Counted from the first letter of the stretch, positions 39,801-54,800 are shown. The stretch: DNA of 64,000 nt from Lanius collurio (GCA_020086605.1 JACBWW010000016.1:15231408-15295407), one strand, 5' to 3'. A program made the numbers and translations. Notes: generated by a model from the letters alone, not told the origin.

Positions 39801-42800
39801 TTCTTCTGCATGTAATGAGAGATGCTGGTGCAGTGTTGCACCTTTTCTGATGCCAGTCTTGAAGACTGGCTTAGGCTCACCATGCAGCTGGTGGGAAAAG
39901 GGAGGTTTCAATGTCTTCAGATGTCAAGTTTCAGAGTTTTCTGAGAATTTAGAAATTCTCAAAATCCTGCTTTTCTGGGGAAATAAAATATCTTTTGGAT
40001 CATGCCTGGTTTATATAATAAATTTATTTTCTCTTATTCAGTGAATTTATAACTATGAATTTATTTTGTTTTAATACTGATCAATTGAATAGTGAGAGTT
40101 TCATTTGGGAAAAATATCAACACTATTCAACTTGAAAAATCTAAAAGAAAATAAAAACTTCAAATTAATTCAGTGAAATTAAACACATGCACAACTTGCC
40201 CTGTAATTTTTCAGTAATGTATTTGACACACAGTTAGTAAATTTACACATCTTATTATACTTGGCGAGTGAAAAGATGATTTACAGATCCTCCCGTCTTT
40301 TTCTTTTTACTCTGGAAAAACCAACGATTTTGCATGTGATCTGATAAAAACACTGAACGTAAACTGGTTCTCTGATGTTGTTTTACCCTTTTCTCTTTCC
40401 CTGAGAGTGGACTCTGAAGCACTATCAACCACAAATTATTGCTGTACACCTTCTCTGTGGCTCCATGGAAAAAAAAATGATAAATTGATTATGCTTGCAA
40501 TTGTAAAACATCCAAGAAATGCTCCTTCAACATCTCTGTCTATACTGAGAGAATCAAAAAAGGCTTTCATAACCACTAGAAGTGGTGAGAGATTACCGTA
40601 CTCAGCACCTGAAGGTCCATTAAATGCCATCCGTCACTTTGCAATTTCAATAACTGGAGGAAGGCAGGTAGGCCATGCCTGGGTGTGTGTTGTTCAGGCT
40701 GATGTGTTGCCTCCTTCCACAGTTAATATCAAGATAAAGTGACTCACCCTGTGCAAAATTTTGTATGTTATTTTTGGTAATTACATTGTAGTGGCAGTAA
40801 AGGCCAATTACCTCATCACTGTTGCCCTCTCCCCTTAAGCCAAAAGAAATGCTTCATTCCTGGAATTCAAGGTCCTTATAAGCCCCTCAAGCTACCAGCA
40901 AACAACCCACAACATTTCTGTAGCCAGCAGGCATGAAATGACCCTGCTGAAGCCCCTGTTGTAATATGACACTGTAGTTTTACACTAAAACATCACCTGG
41001 AAAAGGCATTCCATGAGGTTGTAGGGGAGGTGGAAGCATCACCCGGAAGCTTGCCGGCACTGTGGTGGTGCACTGGAGCTTTGACAGCAGACTTTCACCC
41101 CGGTGTGTTTAATTGCTGGACTTTGCCTGCCAGTCGGAGTGGGCAGCACACATGACTGTTGTTTCCTGCTGGGACAAGAATTCTTCATCAGCTGCATAGC
41201 AGCCTCTCCAGAGTGAGCTCTGACACCCACCTGCACGGGCTGGCAGCATCACCCCAGAAATACAGGACACCCTGAGTCCTCCATCGGCATGCCAGAAGTC
41301 TCAGCTCACTCTAGACCTGTTAAAGCAACCTTACGGAATAATGGTGCTTTTTACAAATCCACCAAATCATGGGGCGGGAGGAGGGAGATAAGCAGAGACA
41401 AAGCCACAGCAAGGTGTCTGAGGATACTAAATGTCTGGAGAAGCACACTCTTCAGTGTCTCTGCATGGCAGCAGGCATGGCAGGGCCACGTGGACTGGCA
41501 GGAGGCTGGAAAGGGTCAGGAGGTCTGGAGGTTTCAGCACATGCAGCTCAACAGGAGTCCTTGGTTACTGCACAAGTATTGATGGCTTGTCCACATGCAG
41601 CGCACCTTGGCAGAAGACCATGAGAACTCTGGGAGCTCCTTGTCTTGTAGGGACCTGAAAACTGCCCCTGCTCAGGGAGCTTTCAAGACTGTCTCATGGG
41701 CACATGCTCCTGAAGAGAGAAAATGCTGGTGATGAGAAATCCTGGTCCTGTTCATCCCCAGAGACCCCTTTCCATATGAAGTAATTTCATTTTATCTCTG
41801 TGATTTAAAGCCCATGGGAGTTGATCATATCTGGTAACCTGTCCCAGACTGACTGGAGCCTGAGAGAGCAGCTTGGCAAAGCTGGGTGACTTCTTCACTC
41901 AGGCAGTTGGGATTACACTCAGATTTGGTGACTTGACACCCACATGTCATGCTCCACAACTGTGTCCCAGGACTGTCCTCCTAACATGTGGAACAGCAGC
42001 GCCATGCAGCTCCATGAAGTGAGCAAAGGTAGAAGAAAAAACCCTCCCAAGTGCTCCAGGCTGTGCTGGGAACTTTCCTGGGAAGACTTTGCCTTGACCT
42101 GAAGTGGCCACTGGGTCTCCAGCAGAGGCTGCCCAGGGCAGGGGTCCCAGGTGCTGCACCTTGGCCATGGGGCAGCAGAATGTGAGCTGCCAGGCGTCAG
42201 GCTGAGCACGCTGCTGGTCACTGGGCAGGGACTAAGCCATAGAAAGGATATTGTCAGAGCAGAGGATTGTTCTGGGAGAACAGGCTGCACAAAGAGGAAT
42301 TGTTTTGCCATTAAATGAGGCTGTGTTTCGCTCCAGCCAGGGCTGGGCTTTGCCTGCCTGTCTGGGCTGTGGGTTGGCAGGGGATGCTGTCCTCCCTGGC
42401 CTGCCTGGCATCTTCTCTGCTTCTGAGGTTGTCCACTGGCACATTCAGCAGCACATGTACATGCCCTGAGACTCATGGTGGGTAGAGAGAAAAAGGAAAT
42501 TGAGGGATAAGAGAATTTTGTGGCAAGTCTGCCATGGCCTCCTGCACCTGCCTGGCAGGTCTAAGGGACACGGGGGAAGGGGAGAGCAGGAGTGGGGCAG
42601 CTGCCATTGTGAGTGGCTGCAGTGTTTCTGCCAGTGACAGGTATATATTCACCTCTCCAAACAGTGTGGTTGATGGCCTCCCTGGATGCATGTGTGGGGA
42701 CAAACATCTTGCACCTGAGCTCCAGCAAGACACAGCAGAGAGCACAGAACACAAAGAGGCAAAGGAGAGGGAGCTGAGTGCTCAAAATGTGGGTTGGAAC

Positions 42801-43100
42801 ACTTATAATTTCTTATTGGTTTTACTCCCTGTGTGAGTGAATACCAACATTTAGGAGCAATGGTGGACGCACCCACAGAAGCCTTCTGTGAGTCATTGCT
42901 TCCTCAGCAGCTGCAAGGGGGGGCTTCCGCAGCCCAGGGCTGCAGGTCTTTCTGCCTGGCTCCTCCTGCCTGCAGCCCCAGTGCTGCCCAGCTCCCTGCC
43001 CAGCCCATGCTCTGCAGCAGGGGCTGCACACGTGGCAGCTTCCACACAGCTCCATGCAACCAAGTCTCAACCTGATGCATTGTTCTGCTGACTGGAGCAA
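36900..43100. other. ELOVL1-MED8 intergenic region, left part
   Basis: AT-richer DNA with only short unrelated open frames; the stretch 37.2-38.7 kb is T-rich on plus. Nothing here reads as an exon series. Old degraded transposon sequence is possible, but I could not assign any to a family. Confidence 0.55.
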
Positions 43101-43120
43101 AACAGGCTGTGCCATGATCA

Positions 43121-43149
43121 CGATGATGATGATGATGATGACGATGATG
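43121..43149. repeat. GAT trinucleotide microsatellite
   Basis: Short interrupted run of GAT units (GATGATGAT..., with one GAC). A simple repeat in intergenic DNA. Confidence 0.85.
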
Positions 43150-43981
43150 ACTGACACTGTTTCTACCGCTATGATGCCCATGAGAGCCTAAATGTACAAA
43201 ACCAAACCAGCCAAAATTGGCTCCCTAGCCCCACTTACGCAGAACGTGTGTCTCAGGGGGATGCAAACCATTCCTGTATTAGCTACTGCCGTGAGCTCTT
43301 AGGGCAGAGCTGTGAAGTCCCGCCGCGCTGCTGCACCCGAGCAGGAGACAAGAGCCGTCTCTCTCATATCACACAGCAGGACCCCGACTTCAGTACTGCA
43401 TCAGTATCAAAAATAAACTCCATGTAAACATCCCCTGCACGTTTCAAAGCCAAATTCCCATGGGAGCAGCACACCTCCGTGCTGCACACCAAGGCGGGCA
43501 GAGCCCAAGGCTGGCAAATGGCAGTGGGAGACAGACACATCCCATCAAAGCAACCTGGCAATAGGCATAGAGGGAGGAGGTCTGCGTTCAAAAGAGGAAC
43601 ATCCTGGGAAATGCTGCAGCTTTGAAATAACACCCATAGACAGCAATGCCCCAAAACATGGCCTTTGCCTCACAGCATGGCCAGTAAATAAAAACCTTAA
43701 TGCAAAAGTACCCTGGGGCACAGCCTTTACTCAGAGGAGAGGAGCCGGTGTGCCAGGCAGGACTTAGCACCACTGCTGATTCAGTGCAGAGACTGCTCAG
43801 ACATGATGGTAGCAAAGGGAGAAGCCTTACAACAAGCAGGTAAATCAGTGACAGAATCTGAACAGCAGTGATAAGATAGCTGCTGCAGGAACTACAGCTC
43901 TTGATCCCCTGACTTTGGAAAATATGCACCTCAGTCAGAAAAACACATGCAGTAATTTCCTTTCTTTAAAAAACACACACT

Positions 43982-44005
43982 AAAAAAAAAAAAAAAAAAA
44001 AAAAA
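43982..44005. repeat. Poly(A) tract, 24 bases
   Basis: Uninterrupted run of 24 A following an ACACAC stretch. It might mark the tail of a retrocopy, but the upstream sequence does not resemble any gene I recognise, so it is recorded as a homopolymer only. Confidence 0.9.
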
Positions 44006-45529
44006 GTTGGGAAAAGGCTTCTCCTTCATAGGAGCCAGCCAGCACGCTTTGCATTAGTCTCATGTACAGGGTTACCCCTAAGGAAATTGCAGAAGGTTTT
44101 TATTAATTTCTAAGTGCAGGTTTCCACCAAGGCAGCGGTCCTGGATCCAGCCAGAGAGCTGCAGTATCATAGGGACAACAAATAAACTGTGGACTCACAT
44201 CAGCTTGAACTATTTTTATGGCATGTATTACAAATACATTCAAACATCCCATTTCTTGAGCATGAGCTTTTACCACCACAGCATCTCTGTGAGGTACAAA
44301 GTGGTAACATTTTATGTCTAAGATAGCTGAAGATTTATTGCACTTGGGTGAAAGGAGGAGATCCATGGGATTTTTGCAAAGCACCTGTGTATTCATTTGT
44401 AGGCACCAGCTGTCACACAGACAGGCTCTGCCTCTCCTGGGGCCACCAAGCTCATGTGGGGAGCCTGGGAAAAAGCACAGACCCAGACTGGGGAGCTGTT
44501 TCCATGACTTGACCATTTACCCTTTGTTTGTGCCTTTGACTTTCAAGCAGTCACTGAGCTTTGCAGAGGTCACTCGAGATGCAGCTTTTGCTGCTGTTTC
44601 CATGTGTTTGTCTCTCCTCTGTAAGCTGCAGGTGAAGCTGCTTTGGTAACAATGCAGATGCAAAGCTTGGCTGAACACCCTTTGGCAGCACTCACCCCAT
44701 TATGTCGCTTCTTAGCATAAAAAAAGTGTTCAGGCTCTCTCAACCCAACCACCACAAGACTTCTCCTTTGGTCCCAGATGTTTCTGGCACAAAGATCCTG
44801 TCCTAGCAGGAGGATGGAAACCAGCCCCACAGTCCACACCAAAACCCTGCCTTACCTGTGATCTGGAGCATGGAGATCTGAAGAGGTTCCCCTCACTCCT
44901 CTGTCCCTCTATCTTTTTGGTTGCTTCTTCCCTTACACCTCACATACTTCACTTCCACTATAAAGGCTTAATGACACCCACTTAAATATCCATAGGTTAA
45001 AAAACCAAACAAATGTGTTATGTTTTGCTTGTTTAAACAAAAGAAGACATCTGTGTACACATCGCTGCTTGGGGACAGGACAAGAGAACAAACAAGCAGC
45101 AGGTGTTTGTCATGCTGATCACTGGATGCAGAGAGATGCAGGGAAGTGGTGGCACCACTCCGAGCTTCATGGCTCCCAGAGGTGATCTGGCCCAGGGCAG
45201 CAGCCGGACAGGCTGCAGGCACGACCCCCAGCATGGCTGCATGTGTGATACAGACTGGGAACAGTGGGCCTGTGGGTAGCTGGGCAGGAAGGAAAGTCAA
45301 TAAATATCTCTCTCCTGCATTTGGGAGGAAGCCAGATGAAGCATTCCTGTCACGAGGGTGAAACACTTTCCACTCTAACAGTAACTCAGGAGGATGTTAA
45401 AAAACTGTTGCATAAGGCAAATGTTGAAAACTCAACAGTCTGAGTCTTGCATCCAAAAAAATAAAATCCATTTTTAAAAATCCAAACCATTAATGCTGAG
45501 ATTCAGTAACACAAGAAAACCTGGAGAAG
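44006..45529. other. Intergenic region, no gene seen
   Basis: Unremarkable sequence between the poly(A) tract and a CR1 relic. Only short open frames without family resemblance occur. Confidence 0.55.
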
Positions 45530-45735
45530 TGCCAGAGAACAACCACGCTGATGTTATGCCAGCCTTTTAAAAAAGTAAACAGGATGGCCTTGTAAACAGG
45601 TGTGTCTATTCGACAGACATCCCATGCAAAATAATGACCAAAAAATATGTGATTATATTGATAAAGACTTAAAGCAGATAAATACCAATCAACAAGGATT
45701 ACAGACAATAGGCCTGCCAGACTAACATGATAATT
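45530..45735 (+). mobile_element. Ancient CR1 LINE fragment (reverse-transcriptase region)
   Basis: The stretch around AAATACCAATCAACAAGG and GCCAGACTAACATGATA resembles the part of old amniote CR1 elements that encodes an Asn-Gln-x-Gly-Phe segment of the reverse transcriptase and the following Gln-Thr-Asn-Leu. It is decayed, with frame breaks, and is a non-functional relic. Orientation is sense on plus. The assignment is from memory of CR1 consensus sequence. Confidence 0.55.
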
Positions 45736-48440
45736 TTTTTGGCATTGTTCTTAGGTATCAGAGAGTGGGTATGGCAGTGTGTGTGATCAAGGAAAAAGCT
45801 CACGGGCGACCTGGTCAAATGTGAGGCAGCAGAGGAGTTGCTCCCTTTGGAGCTAGTACTGAGCATATGTTTGCAGCAGGGAGTGCTAAGTAGTGTAAAG
45901 CTAGTTACCTGGAAAAAAATGATGCCATGATGGGTACAGCCTGCTGCCCTGGGAACCCTTGGCATCCCTGGGACAGTGGGGCCAGGCAGAGAAAGCATTG
46001 TCTGCACCAGAGCCTGACAGGTACTGAGGGGAGGCTTGGGGGGCCAGAACAAACCAGTGTCCTCCATCACTCTCCTGCACCTGAACTGGAGCCCCGACAG
46101 CCCAGCAGCACCTGCCATGCCAGGGCTGAGCCTCCTCCCTGTCGAAATCACTCAGCTTGGAAGAGATGATTTCAAAAGGGATTGGATTAGGCAGGGGAAA
46201 AAAACACAAGGGTTCAGAATGGCAGCACATCCCATGCTCACAGGAAGAGTGTCCTTCCCAACCAACTGCTTGGCCCCTGCCACAGCAGAACACAGCCTGA
46301 GCCTTTGCCCTGGCCCAGCAGGGTTGTACTTTTATTCTGACACAGTGCACCGGGAATGGTGAATCCCTGTTGGACTTGCAGACCACAGTGACAAGCAGCG
46401 GACCATGAATTCCACAGTGACTTTATGGGTAAAAGGCTTATTCCTGTTCCCTGTTTAAACATTCAAGCACTGGCAGCAACCAGATAGGAGGTTAAAGTCA
46501 TTCTACATCTGAAATTCCCATTCCCACAATCAGAATAGTGTGTCCTGGTCCAGTGTCTCAAAGGACACAGATGCATAAGATTTGGATGTGAGTCAAGAAA
46601 TGGAAAATATGCCTTAAAGCAAAAGGGACTTTCATCAGTTCAGTCTGTCATAAAAAAGGAAAGCTTGATCGTAACATATGACTCCTCTGGTACTAACAAC
46701 TCAGAAGCTCAGTCCCTTCCTGAGAAGATTCTCTGACTTGAAGGGAATTAAAGAAATGCAGCTTCAATCTAAGGTGTGAGAATAAAAATAGTTTTTAGAA
46801 CAACCTACCAGCCACCGTAGCAGAGACATATCCGTTTAAGATCAACTGTTTTCCTAACAACAGTACTCAACAAGAACTAATTCACAGCAGCCTGTGTCAT
46901 GCAGGAAGTTACGCTGGCGAGCCTGGCCAGCCTCCCTGCTTTATAATCTTACAGAAAAAAACCCCTGCCTGTGTTTCCCTTCCTCCAGTCCAAGTGTGTG
47001 AAAGGTCTGGCCTGCCCCACTGGAGGCGTTTTTGGGAGGTGTTTTGCCCAGGTTAGCGTGGGTAGCAGGCAGCCTCTGTCCCAGGCTGCCCGCATGACTC
47101 CAGCCAGCTGCTGGCCCTGAGCTCTGGCACTGAGGCATTTTAGCTTTATAAGGAAGCCAGTCTGGGAGGATGAAGTGAAGCAGCATCCTAGAGCTGAGGC
47201 TCCATGAATGACAAGTGCCAAGGATCTGACACATACAGTATTCTGCCTTCCTTTCCAACCAAAGCAAGGACATGAGACCTAGTAGGGAACAGCCATTCCG
47301 TAGTTCTCAGCACATCACAGGGAATAACCCTGCAGGCTTCGACTCCCTGGCTATGAGGCTTGTTTTTGCACAAACCCCTTACACTGAAACCAGCAACATG
47401 CCCCCACTGCCTTCACACCAATTCCCAGCTGCAGTCAGTGGCTTCTGAGAGAGCCTGGACCTCCATGCTCATTAGGAGCAAAAAGCAATTACACCAGTCT
47501 GGCTGGGATGGTGCCACTGCAGATACGTCACTGGACTCATTTGTAGTGGAGCAGCTTTGCTATTGTATAAGCTGTTTGTGCTTTCAGCTCAACTTTCTAC
47601 TTCCCAGCTCAGTGCTTTTCAAGGGCCAGCATGTCAAAATGGGTCAAAGACTGCTCTAGTCACAGCTTTGTGGATGGTTTTGTTTTGGGAGAACAGCTCA
47701 CAGCCTCCACAAATAAGCTGGATCTGATTAGCTCAGAGGCAAGCAGTGCAGGAGCAGCTGCAGGCTGTATCTGCTGAGTGGAGATTTCCTCACCCAAAGA
47801 TTGCTGACAGATGCTATTGAGTAAAACACAGTGCTGGCTTTCAACACAAGTCAAAAGGAAGTCCATGCAAGAGCAACCAGAAGCAGGACATTCGTCCTTT
47901 AGGATGGTGCTGTATGTACTGACAGGCTCCAGGAGCATGTGCCCCCACCCTTTTGTCTCACAGGAATCTCTCATTAAGCAGATTGTATGTTACAGCTCAA
48001 GGGCAGAAAGTAGAACAGGGATGGCTTCGCAGTGCCCAGTTCCGAAGAGAAATGGGCCAGACTTCACAACCTGGCCCATCCAGAAATGTCACAGTCCTGA
48101 GCACACTGAAATACCTTTCTGAAGTGATAAATTAATCCTGAAGCAGCTAAGAAACTTTATAGAAAACACAGAAGCAGAGATACATGGAAATGAAATCAGA
48201 TCCAGCTGGGATTTCCTGCAGCACCAGAATACAAGAGCTCTGTGCTTCTGTTCCTCACATTCTGCCTTCTTGCTGTGGGCCTTGAAACAGTCCTTCCTAG
48301 TATTTTGCTTTCTGGGGAATAGCCATAATTGGTTTTCTATGCATGAGATGTTTGCTGCTTATGTTTGTACCCTGCTGACTCACTCGACAACACCCCTCTA
48401 CACATAAACCGATCCGAGAGATGGACACCAGTGTCTCACA
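45736..48440. other. Intergenic region upstream of the MED8 3' end
   Basis: No exon, RNA gene or repeat recognised; short open frames only. It ends at the MED8 polyadenylation region. Confidence 0.55.
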
Positions 48441-48837
48441 GTGAGCATAACAAGGTCTTTATTAAACAAGAGGGAGTAAAGAAAGAACATACCAAGTGAA
48501 CAAGCAGAAACAAAGAGCTCTATGCAGCTCTTCAGGTTCTGTACCAGGAAAGGGTCGTTATCCTCCAGGCCAAACCTGGAGAAGCTGGCATTGATACCAG
48601 AAGCAAAGTCCTCTGCTCTGAACAGAGAAGTACTTGTGTCCAGGAGGCATGGCCACCAGCAGCTCCACACAAGCCACCCAGCACTAAATAAAACCCAGGG
48701 AAGGGCCTTATTACCCCTGTCTTCCTGGATATGGTGTGTGGATATGTGAAGGGACTTGGAAGTCCTAGAAGGAATCCAGGTGGGGTGCCTGCAGCAGTAA
48801 TAAGTGTTGGTGTTCCCCAGGTCTAGTTCATCTCAGC
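48440..48837 (-). other. MED8: MED8 3' untranslated region
   Basis: Sequence between the MED8 stop (48838-48840) and just past the minus-strand AATAAA. The distal limit is approximate. Confidence 0.65.
48458..48463 (-). terminator. MED8: MED8 polyadenylation signal (AATAAA on minus)
   Basis: TTTATT on plus reads AATAAA on minus, 375 bases after the MED8 stop codon. It is the nearest canonical hexamer in that direction. Confidence 0.75.
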
Positions 48838-51800
48838 TCATCTCTGATATGGATGCATTGAGGCAGATTTTATATTTGTTTTTATGCCACTCGGCATTTT
48901 TCCTGGAGAGAAAAAAAAGAAAAAGCAGCGTAAAATGGGAAATATGAGAGGACATTTGCTCAGGAGCATGTAAGACTCAGAACAGCCCTGTCTGGGCTTT
49001 TCCAGTTTCACTCCAGGCTCATTTGCTACAGCATCTTCCAGCTTCTGACCTACACAATCAATCTCTTCTACAAATTGGCATCTTTCTCTGCTGACAAATT
49101 TCCTTGACAATTCCTGTGTCCCCCTGCTATCCCCTCCAATTCTATTCTTTTTCATCCTAAGTAAGCCTTTGTCAGGAGGCTCCTACAAGAGTGTCAGACG
49201 TAGTCAGTCTCACAGAAGTTGCTGGCAGCAGCACACTCATCCAGACTGTGTCCACTTCTATTTGAGTCTGTATCCCCTTCCCTGGAGCATTATTTATAGT
49301 CAGGGTGTATATTTAAATTACTAAGCCTCTCTCAGATTTCTTAATTTCTTGTAACCACATCCACCTCTTGGGCATTATTACTCTCTGCTGATACCAATCT
49401 CACATGGGAGTGTGTTCAAAGACATCTTACTGGCAGCTTACAGTAAGTGGAGAGTGCTAGACAAAACTAAGATGATATGAAAAATAAACAGTGATTAAAG
49501 AGCAGCACAGAGGGATATCCAAAAAGCACTCCTTCAGCGTCTTCAAACAGAAGCAGAAAAAAAAGGATAACTTCTGAAAGTTAAAATCATAGTGTGGCAG
49601 GACAAGAAAAGATTTGATAAGCAAATGCCTAAAATGATAAAGATTATTAAACTTTCTCAAACACATCCAAAGTGGGTCATTGCCAGCAATGAATACGCAG
49701 GTAACTGATAGATATCACTAACAATCAGGAGACAAATACTGTTAGATATTACCCCAAAAGCAACAGTGAACAGGACTGTATGGTTCACCCACATCTGAGA
49801 CATGGTGAGTGGTTGTGGTGCTCCCAGTCTTGAAAACAACCAGAAAAAATGCAGGTAAGAGTGACAAGGACGGTCCAAGTTATAATTTCCACACAAAGTC
49901 ACATTAAAGAGAACAGGACTTGTTAGCTAAGGGAAAAACACCTAAAAATGGACCAAGGAAGGAGACGTGACAGATTTCCAAAACATGAAAACCAGTATGG
50001 AGAAGGTAACTGAGGAATGATTATTCACCATTTCTCACAACATGGGTAAAAAAGAAAAGCACAATAAAATCATCAAGCAAAATATTTAAACATAAAAAGG
50101 ATTTTAAGGAAAACGTGATAAAGCTGTGGGACATGTTGCCATAGGTATTGTAGAAGTCAAAACTGTAATTCAAACAGGACCTGCAGAAATTAATGGCTAC
50201 TGTACCCAATGGTATCAAACCAGACTCTGGCTTAAAATCCTTAAAAACCAACTGTGGTTGAGAGATACTTTGCTCTTATATTCTTTCAGCCTCAGCTATG
50301 GGCACTATCAAAAGCAGAACAGTGAGACTGACCTTTGATAAAACCCACTGTAGCTGCTCTTATCAAGAGGTACCTTCCCCATCACACAGGCTGGACAAGT
50401 ACTCTCCTTACCAGCGCACTCTGCTTGGCCTACAGAAGCGACTGCCTTCCCACCCTGGATTCAGGGTCTCTGGATATTCAGCCAGGAATCACAGAGGTCT
50501 TGTTACCAAATTACAGTGGAAACGACTTTCTAATTTTTACATAAATACATATTTAACTTAGGATTAATATTGTTGCTCAAGCGCATATCTGAACAATAGT
50601 CATTATATACAGGCAAGAAAACACCAATTAGGATATCCGATATCCTAAATCGCAATTAACATAAACATTCTGACACTACTGGGTTAGCCTGTAGGTCCCC
50701 AGGGCAAGCCCATTCCTGACAGCAGAGGATTTTTAAGGAAGGAATATCAGAACAGGGCAAGCATGCAGTGATATCCCTGCAGAATACCTACTCTGCTTTT
50801 AACAGATTTCAGCTCAGGGTCATGGAATCAGAGTTCATATCCTCAGGATTAGCTGTCAACTGATTTTTCATCCAGAAATCTATGTACTTACTTAGTTTTC
50901 TATCTCACATAAACATTATCTGCTATCACACACTAGGCAATGTGCTCTACCGTGTATTTAGTATTCAGAAAAGTATCTCCCTTTTGTTCCAAATCTACAA
51001 GCCCGTATTTTGATTGGTGCACTTTCACCAATCCTTCTGCATCATGGGAGATAATGAACAATCATTCTTCATTTGCTTGCTGTATATAATTTGGGATTTT
51101 ATAGGCTTCTACTTTCCTCTCCCTAGCCCAAAGCTATGCCCACTAGCAGAGAAGATATCAGAATCACCCATGATATTGCAGGTGTGGGTACCCAATGGAT
51201 TAACAGAATGGCCTAAAGATATCCTCTGTTTCTATGTTCCTTTTCTAGCAATTCCTAGTATTTTGTTTGCATTTATGCCCCAACTGAACACCCAATTATT
51301 GTCTTTACAGAACTCTTATAAATCATAGATGTATTTCAAAAATACAAGTAACTAGGTTAGAGTCCAGGTGCTGGATGTGTACAGTCAAATTTCTATGTAT
51401 ACGTATTTCACTTTATATTCAATACAAATGTCATCTACTGCTATTAAGCAAAGTCACTTTGTATAGGAAAACCTTCTGTTTTTTTACAGAAGACTTTTGT
51501 TTTTTTCTTACCTTAAATAACTCATTATCATCAAACTTTTCCACTTTATTGCCTACCCACAACTTAAATTTCACAGGAAAACCCCAATACAGATCCATGC
51601 AAAACTACACTGTGATCTCCCTCCATATTGATTCCTGTGTTCACTAAGTCTATTATTAAAATAGTATTGCAGTGGGAGTTAAGAAGCTGAAGCTGGTTGG
51701 CTGGATTCCATCTCAACCTCTGAGCCAATTTTAAACAGGTATTACTACACTATTAAAACCTGACTCATGTTATTAAGGCCAGAAGGGAACCTCATACTTA

Positions 51801-54800
51801 GTTACATCTAAAAGGTGACTAGGGAGGAATCTCTACATCTGCATTTGCCTTTCTTGCTCCCTGGATTTCAACTGATCTCAGATATGGAACTTCTTTACCT
51901 GGCTGTCCTGCTGGTGCCATCTGCACTCCTGCCAGCATTGGCTGCTGCTGAGCTGGTGCACCTGTCATTGGGACCTGCTGCATGCCTGAAGCACCTGCAA
52001 TGATGGCACCAGCTCCCGGCTGGCCCGACTGGACAGACGTCCCAGAGCCTGGGGGTCTCCGGTTTGACAGCCCTTTCCCAAAGGCCACAGCTGCTACCAG
52101 GGCATTGGTATCTGCAGGGTTGAAGGTCTGCTTGTTCTGTCGTAAACCTGTAAAAAAATAAGTTATTTTGGAAATTATTTTTAGACTTGGCAATCAGGTC
52201 TAAAAAGTAGCATAGCTGGTCCTGGATTTACTTTTCAGCTACTTTAGTGCATGCAATAGAGATGAGTTTCTTACAAACTGTCCTACAAGAGTCTCAGCAA
52301 GGTCAAAGAAGCTGCAAAATCCAGGGACACTGGTGATCCAAGAGCTTTTTCACTGACAGCAGAGCATAATCTGCTCATGGAAGGAGGATAGAGTGATCTA
52401 ACTCCTCCATGCCCGTGAGAAGTTCCTACTAAAGGCTATTCCATGCTGAATCCTATGGCAGGTAACAAGCACTGTCATGTAGGTAAACAATAGCAACATC
52501 TCCTTTTGGAGGCTCATGAGCAACACGGTGTCTGCAAGTTTTTTTGCCACACATGTGTCCACTTGCACTGTTAATCCCAGATACTAGACAGACCTGTGCT
52601 CAGGTCCTGTGTCAAAGATGACAATAAAAACGATGCCACTGCCTTTAAGAGTTGTGTGTGGCACTCCTGGGAACAGTGAACACCACAACCAGACAAGATT
52701 GGCCATGAGTCTGAAACACCCATTATCTAGACAGGATCACACAAGAGCCTGCCAACACATAGTCTCCTTCAGAACATAGCTAAAGGGTTTCTTATTCACT
52801 GCTGCTGCATTTTCACAGCTATTTTTATTAATTAAAGTTGATAGGGAATTTTTCTTGGCAGATACTTATCACCTCCTCAAAGGAGGATATGTCAAAGGGT
52901 TGGAATGACCTTCCCACCATGCATAGATCACACAAGGAAGACACATTGCACCCCCAGGGTCCCTTCTCAAATCAGGGTGCTCCAGGACAGGTAATGTTGC
53001 ATCTTCTGGAATGTTTTCGTTTATGCTGCTCACCTGCATTTCCCAAACTTCAGGCTCTCCAATGTACCTATTTTGCCTCTACTCTCTCAGGCCTGCTGCT
53101 TGAACCCTGTATCCCACTCCTACCTCAGTGACATACCTCCACTTTCAGATTCACGCTCCTCCTTACTGATTTTCTCCAGCAAATTTGAGCACATTTTGTT
53201 CAGACTTTGGATCTGTTTCTGCAAAATGAAAACTGTCAGAAACTGCCAGGATACCTCCAACTCAGTACAAATCAGCAAGGTAAATGAACAAGCTTTCTCT
53301 TCCCAGGATCTGTGTAACCAAAAGTCAGCATTTTGGTAGCTGAGCTGAGAGCACACAGTGCTAATTCATGCAGGAGGGCACTGGGGGGATGGGATAGCCT
53401 TTGCCTCTGACTGGTTGGATGGCACTTCCTATGAACAGTCAGAGAGCTGGATGCCCTCGTGAAACTGTGGAGGAAACCAAACTTCAGCTAGGATTAGCTG
53501 GAGAAATCTCAGACAGGAAAGGACGCAGCAAAAAAAAAAGAAAACTGTCAAATGGAAGAGTGAAGGAAGCAGTTAAAAGGGCATCTTGTGCCCTAGGGAT
53601 AAGAGGCAGAAGTATCAAACTCTTCTTTGCCTACCTGTGCCACATCAGGGCTAATTCGAGCTGCATCTGTGATCAGCTGCTTCTCCTGCTCTTCCACCTC
53701 AGGGTCGGGCTTAGTTCGAAGATGGTCAGGCACTACTTCATGGCTGAACACGGGCACACGTCCCTCTGTCTGCCGCTGCAATAGCAGGACAACAGTCTCA
53801 CTCAGGGCCTCTGCCTGGCCCAGCACTCAGGCAGCTCCAGAGCAGGGCACAGGCCATGGTGCTGAACGAGGCTAGCGGGGAAACCTTGATCTGGGGAGCA
53901 TTAGGAAGTTTCAACAACTTGTCTAGGAATTTGCACTGTACCTGTTTAGTCACAGCAACATATTTATGAACAGGAACACCTTCTGTAAAGTGTATCCAGT
54001 GCAAGTGTTTGTAGGTAAAAACCCCACAGCAAAGCAGCTCTCACACAGAAGTACTTGTTGCCTTTCTGTCCTTTACACCCAGAGCTGAGGAATGCCCAGC
54101 ACAAATGAATGACAAGCTGAATACTCAGGCTCTTGAGCACTTTCTGATACTCAAGGGACATGTCTTACCATGATCTCCTCATCACGGTCTGGAGACAGCA
54201 CTAGGGGGATGATCACCTGGTTTCGCAATAGCGGGGTCTTCTCGTGCTTTAGCACTTTATTCAAGGTGTTCAGCTGTCCTGAGAGCAATGCAAAGCTGTC
54301 CAGAACTGAAGGCCTGGAAAAGTAAATACAGAAGATAGAACAGGGAAAGGGGATGCCACAGAGGGTTTTTCTCTCTTCTTTACTCAAATGGCTGAGGAGT
54401 GAGAAAATAACATTATTAGTCTTCAAATCAGTCTACTTCAGACAGTAAGCAGTAAAATCTAGTGCTGAATATGCAGGTGGGGACAAACCCCAGTCCTTAC
54501 TGGAAATGGCTCAAATGCATCAAATACCTCAGGGACATTACAAGCAGTACCACTGAAAGTGTCAGCTGTTTGGGATTTCAGTAACATACATGGAAGCAAT
54601 TCTTTCCTTGTCACTACCTCTCCCAGTGAAATTTTAGAGCAAGGTCTAAAATAATTTCATCCCAAAACTGTACAGCCAGGGGAGAAAATATTTATAGCTT
54701 GGCTATCCAGACTAAGAAATAATGAAGCTAAGTAACTGATAATACTTTCAAGGAGGTCCTCTTCAGCTTGGTCTCTGTGCGGGATTCATCAGCTCTCCTC

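Noticed and set aside
43980..44010. Poly(A) tract as the tail of a processed pseudogene
   Set aside because: Upstream sequence matches no gene I recognise and no target-site duplication is evident.
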